Part shown: piece after piece, positions 8,100-13,511 of the stretch | How the letters are laid out: each line of letters begins with the position of its first letter | Numbering within the stretch: the first letter of the stretch is position 1 | Assembly: GCA_903854305.1 (NCBI GenBank) | Contig: CAINWC010000311.1 | Coordinates: 1-15,233, forward strand | Direction: 5' to 3' | DNA: 15,233 nt | Source: an uncultured Pseudomonadota bacterium | Lineage (GTDB): Bacteria; Pseudomonadota; Gammaproteobacteria; Burkholderiales; Methylophilaceae | The notes under the pieces: model-generated | Told to the model about the DNA's origin: nothing | The model's input: the letters and a program-made list of their open reading frames with translations, nothing else | The model's database searches: none | Made by a program: the position numbers and the translations under genes

Positions 8100-8934
8100 C
8101 AGCAAACCCTTTTCTGGTTTTTTGGAACAAAGCATAACCAGCCCAAGCAACTACGGTAGCGGCAACGGTATAAGTACCTAACCCAATCCAATTGGGCAAA
8201 TGCCCCCATATCAGTACCTCACGTGCTTGCTCAATAATAAAGGTGAGCGGGTTAGCCATGATGAAGGGACGGAACTTTTCTGGCACTGCGGTCACGGGGT
8301 AAAACACCGGGGAAAGGAACATTAACACTGTGGTGATAATGCCAATAGTTTGACCAACATCACGGAGAAATACACCTAATGCAGCCAGCATCCACGAGAT
8401 ACCTAGCGTCACAATAACTAACGGCAGTAGCACCAATGGCGTGAAAATCACCGTCCAGTGCAAGTAGCCATTAAACAATACAAAGGCAACCAGCAACACA
8501 CCAAGGCTTATTAGGCTATGGAATAACGCCGCGCCCATGGCAATGACTGGCAGTATTTCAATGGGAAACACTACTTTTTTGACGTAATTAACATTGGAAA
8601 GAATAAGTGAAGGTGCACGATTGAGCACCTCACTAAACAAGCCTAATACAATCATGCCCACAAATAGCACTGCTGCGAATAGCGTTCTACTATCGTCACC
8701 ACCCCAGCGTGATTTAAAAATCATAGAGAATACAAAGGTATATACCACAAGCATAAATACTGGGTTGAAAAACGACCATGCCAGACCCATAACCGAGCCT
8801 TTGTAACGGCCAACAACTTCACGCTTGGTCATTTGTACAATGAGCTGGCGGTTGCGCCACAGGCTTTTAGCCAAGGCTACGAGCGATGTGGGTTGAGCTG
8901 CATGTGGGTTAATTGTTGTTGATGTGTGGGTCAT
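8089..8934 (-). CDS. wzm: Polysaccharide ABC transporter permease (ABC-2 type)
   Basis: Membrane half of the polysaccharide exporter, partner of Wzt. The 281 residues fit the family. An amphipathic N-terminus with the LIVQMTKREVVGRYKGSVMG stretch (31-50), typical of Wzm/TagG proteins, leads to about six hydrophobic helices, near 51-72, 85-103, 120-154, 162-184, 194-213 and 250-270. The RDVGQ stretch (191-195) and SPVFYPVTAVPEKFR (208-222) are family-typical. The start overlaps the rfbC stop as ATGA, and the stop lies inside the wzt start region. The presence of wzm/wzt, with no wzx or wzy seen here, indicates ABC-dependent rather than Wzy-dependent assembly. Confidence 0.93.
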   Translation of the reverse strand: MTHTSTTINPHAAQPTSLVALAKSLWRNRQLIVQMTKREVVGRYKGSVMGLAWSFFNPVFMLVVYTFVFSMIFKSRWGGDDSRTLFAAVLFVGMIVLGLFSEVLNRAPSLILSNVNYVKKVVFPIEILPVIAMGAALFHSLISLGVLLVAFVLFNGYLHWTVIFTPLVLLPLVIVTLGISWMLAALGVFLRDVGQTIGIITTVLMFLSPVFYPVTAVPEKFRPFIMANPLTFIIEQAREVLIWGHLPNWIGLGTYTVAATVVAWAGYALFQKTRKGFADVL

Positions 8935-9476
8935 GCAAAGTGTTCCGCTGTTGCTAATGTTTTGGCTTGTTGATCTTTTGCGGACAAAATGGGTTCACCG
9001 TTAATCGGCCATTTTATATTAATTGTAGGGTCATTCCAAACAATACTGCGCTCGTATTCCGGTGCGTAGTAATCTGTGGTTTTGTAAAGAAACTCCGCAG
9101 CTTCCGAAAGCACCACAAAACCATGGGCAAAACCTTCTGGCACCCATAGTTGTTTTTTATTGTCGGCAGATAGCACTTCACCCACCCACTTGCCAAAGGT
9201 AGCCGAACTTTTGCGAATATCCACTGCTACGTCGAACACTTCACCTTGCACCACACGCACCAACTTACCTTGAGGTTGCTGAATTTGGTAATGCAAGCCA
9301 CGCAATACGTTTTTAGCTGAGCGACTGTGATTATCTTGTACGAAATTTACTTGTCGACCGATAAACGATTCAAACTTTGCTTGATTGAAGCTTTCAAAAA
9401 AGAAGCCACGCTCGTCGCCGAATACTTTAGGCTCTATCACAAGCACATCTGGAATTGCTGTTGGGGTGATTTTCAA
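8931..9476 (-). CDS. rfbC: dTDP-4-dehydrorhamnose 3,5-epimerase, TTG start
   Basis: Cupin-fold epimerase that converts dTDP-4-keto-6-deoxyglucose to dTDP-4-keto-L-rhamnose. The 181 residues match RmlC/RfbC, as do [14 protein letters not shown] (19-32), RGLHYQ with catalytic His62 (59-64), [14 protein letters not shown] (111-124) and Tyr131. The start codon is TTG, read from the bases 9476-9474. It is placed just where the family N-terminus (M-K-I-T-P-T-A-I-P) begins, 7 bases after GAAGGGG, and it overlaps the rfbA stop as TTGA. No ATG fits as well. The next pathway enzyme, RfbD, is not in the window. Confidence 0.95.
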   Translation of the reverse strand: MKITPTAIPDVLVIEPKVFGDERGFFFESFNQAKFESFIGRQVNFVQDNHSRSAKNVLRGLHYQIQQPQGKLVRVVQGEVFDVAVDIRKSSATFGKWVGEVLSADNKKQLWVPEGFAHGFVVLSEAAEFLYKTTDYYAPEYERSIVWNDPTINIKWPINGEPILSAKDQQAKTLATAEHFA

Positions 9477-10360
9477 GGCTGAACCCCTTCTTTCAGCAAG
9501 CGTTGCAAGTATTGTCCGTAGCCATTTTTAGCCAGTGGTTGCGCCAGTTTCTCCAATTGCTCGGCATTGATAAAACCTTTGCGATAGGCAATCTCCTCTG
9601 GGCAAGATACTTTTAAGCCTTGCCTATGCTCGATGGTTTGAATGAAATTACTCGCTTCAATTAAACTCTCGTGGGTGCCAGTATCTAACCATGCATAGCC
9701 ACGCCCCATGACTTCTACTGTGAGTTGTTGACGCTCAAGGTACATACGGTTTAAGTCAGTAATTTCTAGCTCACCACGTGCTGATGGCTTAAGGTTGGCG
9801 GCCATCTCTACCACCTGATTGTCATAAAAATATAGGCCCGTCACTGCATAATTGCTCTTAGGGCTAGTAGGCTTTTCTTCTAAACTGGTCGCTTGGCCTT
9901 GTTTATCAAAAGCCACCACACCATAGCGTTCAGGGTCTTGCACGTGGTAAGCAAACACTGTTGCTCCTTGATCCTGCATCATGGCTTTTTCAAGTTGAAT
10001 TTGTAGGTCATGGCCGTAGAAAATGTTGTCGCCCAGCACTAAAGCACTTGGGTCGTTGCCAATAAAATCTTTACCAATAATAAACGCTTGGGCAAGGCCA
10101 TCGGGGCTGGGTTGTACCGCATATTGCAGGTTAAGACCCCATTCATTGCCATCACCAAGCAGTTGCTCAAAACGTGGTGTGTCTTGTGGCGTAGAGATAA
10201 TTAAGATATCGCGTATTCCAGCCAGCATAAGTGTGCTGAGCGGATAGTAAATCATCGGCTTATCGTAAATAGGTAACAGTTGTTTTGATACCACCTTAGT
10301 CACTGGATATAGACGAGTGCCAGAGCCTCCAGCAAGGATAATGCCTTTACGTTGAGTCAT
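9473..10360 (-). CDS. rfbA: Glucose-1-phosphate thymidylyltransferase
   Basis: Makes dTDP-glucose from dTTP and glucose 1-phosphate, the first step to dTDP-rhamnose and related deoxysugars. At 295 residues it is full length. GGSGTRLYP (11-19) is the nucleotide loop, [12 protein letters not shown] (26-37) the sugar-phosphate region, [10 protein letters not shown] (83-92) the base-recognising stretch, and LGDNIFYG with Asp111 (109-116) the metal site. The ATG overlaps the stop of a 26-codon ORF as ATGA and has only a weak ribosome site of its own, so it may depend on translation of that ORF. rfbB, the next step, is absent from the window. Confidence 0.96.
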   Translation of the reverse strand: MTQRKGIILAGGSGTRLYPVTKVVSKQLLPIYDKPMIYYPLSTLMLAGIRDILIISTPQDTPRFEQLLGDGNEWGLNLQYAVQPSPDGLAQAFIIGKDFIGNDPSALVLGDNIFYGHDLQIQLEKAMMQDQGATVFAYHVQDPERYGVVAFDKQGQATSLEEKPTSPKSNYAVTGLYFYDNQVVEMAANLKPSARGELEITDLNRMYLERQQLTVEVMGRGYAWLDTGTHESLIEASNFIQTIEHRQGLKVSCPEEIAYRKGFINAEQLEKLAQPLAKNGYGQYLQRLLKEGVQP

Positions 10361-10437
10361 TGTTGTTTTTCCAGAATCTCAGTAAGCATACGAGTAACGC
10401 CGCTTTGCCCATGGCGCGTGTGCTTGTTTTTTCTCAT
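10357..10437 (-). CDS. Unrecognised 26-codon ORF, translationally coupled to rfbA
   Basis: A short reading frame starts at ATG 10437, six bases after a good AAGGGA (10444-10449), and ends in a TGA that overlaps the rfbA ATG. The peptide begins [12 protein letters not shown] and ends [11 protein letters not shown]: a basic, His-containing N-terminal half and a helix-prone C-terminal half. I do not recognise it. The strong ribosome site and the ATGA coupling argue for translation. It could be a leader peptide that sets rfbA expression, a small protein, or the 5' remnant of a gene fused to rfbA by past deletion. Confidence 0.5.
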   Translation of the reverse strand: MRKNKHTRHGQSGVTRMLTEILEKQQ

Positions 10438-10443
10438 GGTGAT

Positions 10444-10449
10444 TCCCTT
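10444..10449 (-). promoter_or_regulatory. Shine-Dalgarno of the 26-codon ORF
   Basis: AAGGGA on the minus strand lies 6 bases before ATG 10437. It is better than anything directly before the rfbA ATG at 10360, so it may serve both reading frames through coupling. Confidence 0.55.
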
Positions 10450-10509
10450 GTTTATCGGAACGCTGCCGATAGCTTGGCTATGATGTTGATTATGGATTGT
10501 TTAGGTGGG

Positions 10510-10515
10510 ATTATA
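10510..10515 (-). promoter_or_regulatory. Candidate -10 element directed toward rfbA
   Basis: A perfect TATAAT on the minus strand lies about 73 bases upstream of the 26-codon ORF. The best -35 at 18 bases is TAATCA, matching TTGACA at only three of six positions, so it could be weak or activator-dependent. If the IS extends this far, it may be an outward-reading promoter supplied by the element. Confidence 0.3.
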
Positions 10516-10608
10516 TAACCAATAGCAATCAACTGATTAAGGATTGGTTGCCTTTTATGTCCACATGCCAGAGTATTCAGCTTTCTCAACAAACGATTAA
10601 GAACAGCC

Positions 10609-11943
10609 ATGCCTACCAATATACTGAACCTGGTCAATTACGCCGTGTTATCCGTGGAAAATACTGACTACGATTATCACATCAAGGCCGAAACAAAAAC
10701 CATACCTAGCCAATGCCCTACCTGTAATTCAAAAGCCATTGTCAGCTTTGGCCGCCGTGAGCAGTTGATTAAAGACTTACCCATGCATGGCAGACGCGTT
10801 GGTATCTACGTCAGCACTAGACGTATGAAGTGTACTGCCTGTGCTAAAACATTCAGTGAAATATTGCCTGATGTTGATGATAAGCGTGCCATGACAAAAC
10901 GATTGCTTGAGTGGATTGGCAAGCAGGCTATTAAGCGTACATTCTCCAGTATTGCTGAGGAAGTCGGCATTACAGAAGGAACTGTGCGCATCGTCTTTAA
11001 TGACTACATCAATGTGCTTGAAAAGACCATCAGATTTGAAACTCCTACATGGATGGGTATAGATGAAATCTACCTGATTAAACCGCGCGGTGTCATTACC
11101 AATATCCGCAACAATACCGCAGTTGAAATACTCAAAGACCGCAACAAGAAAACGGTGGCTGATTACCTGTACCGTCTTAAAGACCGTGACGATGTGCAAT
11201 ACGTGGCGATGGACATGTGGAAGCCATACCGAGATGCGGTTGGTGACGTCCTTCCACAAGCCAAAGTTGTGGTTGATAAATTCCATGTAGTACGCATGGC
11301 GAATGATTCAATGGAGCGTGTTAGAAAGTCAATGAAAGCAGACCTGACGCTTAAACAGAAGCGCGGCCTGATGCATGACCGCTTTGTATTATTACGCCGA
11401 GAAAGCGAACTAACAGACCAAGAGAGCTTTAATTTGGATGGGTGGTCTAAGAATTACCCACTGCTAGGTGAGGCATACAGACTCAAGGAAGCGTTTTTTG
11501 GTATCTATGACGCAAAGACACAGCAGGAAGCAATGCAACGCTACGAGGCGTGGCGCAAGAGCATTCCAGCCGAGTTATACAGTTACTTTCTGCCAGTCGT
11601 TACAGCATGGTCAAACTGGCAGCCTTGCATCGTTGAATATTTCAATCATCCAGTGACCAATGCTTACACCGAATCACTGAACAACTTAATAAGGGTGACA
11701 AATAGGCTTGGACGAGGCTATTCGTTTGAAGCTTTGAGAGCCAAAATATTGTTTAGCGAAGGCGCACATAAAGTCATTCAGTCAAGACCTAAATTTGAGC
11801 GAAGAGACGAATCGATGAGTATGAATTACGCAATGTTCTCACTGGGCGATTCACTGCCATCAACACGAACGGTAGAAAAGGCAAAAAACTATGGTGCTGA
11901 CTTATCAACACTGGCACGTATGATTGAACGTGGTGAGATTTAA
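10609..11943 (+). CDS. ISL3-family transposase
   Basis: A 444-residue DDE transposase that cuts and rejoins the element's ends. It has an N-terminal zinc-finger-like pair, Cys36/Cys39 and Cys75/Cys78, and a helix-turn-helix around residues 113-128 (SSIAEEVGITEGTVRI). The catalytic core carries Asp152 in MGIDEIYL, Asp223 in VVDKFHV and Glu355 in NAYTESLNN, in the order and spacing of the DDE_Tnp_ISL3 family. GRGYSFEALRAKILF (369-383) is the usual C-terminal motif. No frameshift or stop is seen and the length is normal, so it appears intact. It is the only plus-strand gene in the window, opposed to both neighbours. Confidence 0.95.
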   Translation: MPTNILNLVNYAVLSVENTDYDYHIKAETKTIPSQCPTCNSKAIVSFGRREQLIKDLPMHGRRVGIYVSTRRMKCTACAKTFSEILPDVDDKRAMTKRLLEWIGKQAIKRTFSSIAEEVGITEGTVRIVFNDYINVLEKTIRFETPTWMGIDEIYLIKPRGVITNIRNNTAVEILKDRNKKTVADYLYRLKDRDDVQYVAMDMWKPYRDAVGDVLPQAKVVVDKFHVVRMANDSMERVRKSMKADLTLKQKRGLMHDRFVLLRRESELTDQESFNLDGWSKNYPLLGEAYRLKEAFFGIYDAKTQQEAMQRYEAWRKSIPAELYSYFLPVVTAWSNWQPCIVEYFNHPVTNAYTESLNNLIRVTNRLGRGYSFEALRAKILFSEGAHKVIQSRPKFERRDESMSMNYAMFSLGDSLPSTRTVEKAKNYGADLSTLARMIERGEI

Positions 11944-11976
11944 TGGGTTATCAACCACGTATTACGGATACCCATT
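11942..11976. repeat. Inverted repeat at the IS right end
   Basis: AATGGGT (11942-11948) and ACCCATT (11970-11976) form a 7-bp perfect inverted repeat spanning the transposase stop and the element tip. The similarity continues imperfectly inward. Its outer two to three bases belong to the host gene, so part of the symmetry may be chance or may reflect target choice. Confidence 0.5.
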
Positions 11977-12663
11977 TAATTCAGCCAACATGATGGCTGG
12001 TTGGCTGAAATCTACTACGCGACCTACTTCTGCCGAGCCACTTTGAATTAAATAATAGTAATCACCCTCGCCGCCTTGCCGAACAATCACCTGTCCGGCT
12101 GACACGGTGATGCTAGTCATACGCCTAAACATCTCATCAACATTGGCAGCAGGTAAGCGGCTAAACATGCCGCTCTGCAGACTAACTGCACTAAAAACCC
12201 CAGTATTATTCGTCCAATCACCCGCACTGCGCGCTAGTTTTAAACTTTTGGCACCAACTGGTTTGATTGCTGTTTTTTCTAGGCTTGATTGCGTTAGTTT
12301 GTCGTGACTGGATAACTGATCCCACGTCATCATAATATCAAGCAGATCAATATCAATGCGCAAAATATCGATATCTGTTAGCGCGATGGTGTCTTTGATT
12401 TTGTTGTTGCTATTGACCGGATGCTTAGCTGCAGGGGAGCCTCCACGCAATACTATCTTTTGATCATCGTCGAACCTTAACCTCAAATGACCATTCAACA
12501 GATAAAGAGCTTGTGCCGATTTGGCTACATTCATCCGTAGCGGATCCATATCTTTATTTACTTTTTCTACGAAACATAACGCCGCAAGCTCTTGTTTACG
12601 TCCGGCAGAAAGCCTTGAAATTGGCTCAAGCTGGTCTAATATCGCGGTGATGGATACTGCCAT
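11962..12663 (-). pseudogene. Cyclic-nucleotide-binding-domain protein truncated by the IS
   Basis: The remaining frame of 233 codons holds two domains resembling cyclic-nucleotide-binding (CNB) beta-barrels. The first, about 8-112, is degenerate: it keeps the LYLLNGHLRLRF strand pattern but has no GE...R.A phosphate-binding cassette. The second, about 165-230, has the clear start VSAGQVIVRQGGEGDYYYLIQSGSAEVGRV (187-216). It stops at LAELN just before the cassette, which normally follows. Asn230 (AAT at 11976-11974) is the last host codon; Gly-Tyr-Pro and the TAA come from the IS. The intact protein was surely longer and may have carried an effector domain. The ATG has AAGG at usual spacing, 32 bases after the phosphodiesterase gene. 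The remnant cannot bind cNMP by the usual mechanism. Confidence 0.8.
11980..12009. repeat. Perfect 10-bp inverted repeat beside the IS insertion point
   Basis: TTCAGCCAAC (11980-11989) pairs perfectly with GTTGGCTGAA (12000-12009) around a 10-base loop. A second CAGCCA/TGGCTG pairing (11982-11987 with 11994-11999) is possible. It starts 6 bases outside the IS tip, within host coding sequence. It could have been a structured insertion target; a terminator is unlikely because no U-run follows. Confidence 0.6.
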
Positions 12664-12695
12664 AATAAAAGCCTTAAATGAGATAGCCTTGGTGG

Positions 12696-13475
12696 TTACA
12701 AATCAAATATTTGATGATTTTTAAGCGCTTGCACAGGCAGGGTTAAATAACTCTCAGCAATCTCTTGCATGATATTCTCACCTTCTCCTGGTTTCAGGTG
12801 TGTGATAAAGATTTCGATGGGTGGATTATTTTCAGAAAAATTTAGCTTACCTAGCTCAGTCACTAACATCGACGGGCATAGATGCTTAGACAGCCTTGCC
12901 AGCTCAAACTCACTATTACTGAATGCAGTTTCTATAATAAGGTAGTTAAGATTTTTAATCTTATTCACTTCAACCCATAAGGCATCACATTCAGTGGTGT
13001 CGCCAGTAAATATCAAGCTGGCTTCCCCACTATCAACATGATAACCAACGGCTGGCACTACGTGATTGACGGGCAAAGGCGTAATTTTTCTACCGTTAAA
13101 ATCTTGTGTCTCACCTAACTTAACTTCGTTATAAAGTAAAAATGGATTGGTGGCGTCTGGAATCGCATTAAAATCTGGCCATATTTTCCAGTTGAAAATA
13201 TGGGTGCGTAAGGTGGAAATGGTTTCTTTACTGGCATGTACGGTAACAGGCTCCGCGCGAATACCCATGACGGTATCAAGCAGCAATGGAATAGAGGTAA
13301 TATGGTCTAAATGTGAGTGCGTAATAAAAATATGATCAATCGCCAGCAGCTCATCCATAGACAAGTCGCCAACGCCAGTACCAGCGTCAATTAAAATGTC
13401 GTGATCCACTAGCAATGCAGTGGTGCGTAACTCACCACCTATGCCGCCACTACAACCGAGTATTTTGATTTTCAT
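12696..13475 (-). CDS. MBL-fold class II-type 3',5'-cyclic-nucleotide phosphodiesterase
   Basis: Metal-dependent hydrolase expected to cleave cAMP or cGMP to the 5' nucleotide. The 259-residue metallo-beta-lactamase fold has HSHLDH (53-58) followed by ITSIPLLLDTVMG, the wording typical of the PDEase_II (yeast PDE1/CpdP-like) family. His138 (PVNHVVPAVGY), Asp159 (FTGDTT) and His226 (ITHLKPG) complete a two-metal site, and Glu182 (IIETAF) is also family-like. It sits 36 bases after the adenylate cyclase and 32 bases before the cNMP-binding gene, which supports a cyclic-nucleotide substrate. No strong ribosome site precedes the ATG. Another small-molecule MBL hydrolase is possible but less likely. 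Confidence 0.8.
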   Translation of the reverse strand: MKIKILGCSGGIGGELRTTALLVDHDILIDAGTGVGDLSMDELLAIDHIFITHSHLDHITSIPLLLDTVMGIRAEPVTVHASKETISTLRTHIFNWKIWPDFNAIPDATNPFLLYNEVKLGETQDFNGRKITPLPVNHVVPAVGYHVDSGEASLIFTGDTTECDALWVEVNKIKNLNYLIIETAFSNSEFELARLSKHLCPSMLVTELGKLNFSENNPPIEIFITHLKPGEGENIMQEIAESYLTLPVQALKNHQIFDL

Positions 13476-13511
13476 ATTGTTATAATAATTCGTTAATGTT
13501 GTTTTATTGAC

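Larger units (their letters stand above)
10438..10608. other. Non-coding junction between the IS transposase and the polysaccharide operon
   Basis: 171 bases without a convincing gene. On the minus strand there is a perfect TATAAT at 10515-10510 with only a weak upstream hexamer (TAATCA at 18-base spacing), which could start an RNA near 10503 toward rfbA. Two small hairpins follow: TATCGG/CCGATA (10453-10458 with 10466-10471) and ATAGC/GCTAT (10469-10473 with 10477-10481). They share three bases and so exclude each other. The IS left end should lie in this stretch, but I found no copy of the right-end repeat. A 61-codon minus-strand ORF across it has no support. Confidence 0.35.
10507..11973 (+). 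mobile_element. ISL3-family insertion sequence (left end uncertain)
   Basis: Contains one ISL3 transposase and ends sharply at 11973. There the outermost bases read inward as GGGTATCCGTAATACGTGG, starting exactly where the interrupted cyclic-nucleotide-binding gene loses its family pattern. The tip lies 30 bases past the transposase stop. The left coordinate given here is only the best of weak candidates, a GGG at 10507 with about 7 of 14 bases matching the right tip; the true end may be anywhere in 10440-10600. The bases outside the right end, ATTTAATT (11974-11981), are not repeated exactly on the left, so no target duplication supports a simple insertion. Confidence 0.7.

Noticed and set aside
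8100..8150. 17-residue N-terminal extension of Wzt
   Set aside because: It reads through the conserved 3' end of wzm; the ATG at 8099 has a ribosome site and matches the usual Wzt start.
10507..10520. Left inverted repeat of the IS
   Set aside because: Only about 7 of 14 bases match the right tip and the flanking bases do not form a clear duplication, so it is kept as a weak candidate only.
10438..10608. ops/JUMPstart element for RfaH-type antitermination
   Set aside because: I searched the leader by eye for GGCGGTAG-like motifs and found none.
10452..10637. 61-codon minus-strand ORF across the IS left side and transposase start
   Set aside because: No family pattern or ribosome site, and it overlaps the start of a strongly supported transposase gene.
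10777..11286. 169-codon minus-strand ORF inside the transposase gene
   Set aside because: It is the antisense shadow of a conserved coding region, and its translation resembles no protein family.
12703..12716. Perfect palindrome ATCAAATATTTGAT near the phosphodiesterase stop as an operator
   Set aside because: It is formed by the last coding codons of the gene and lies at a 3' end; chance symmetry in AT-rich sequence is sufficient.
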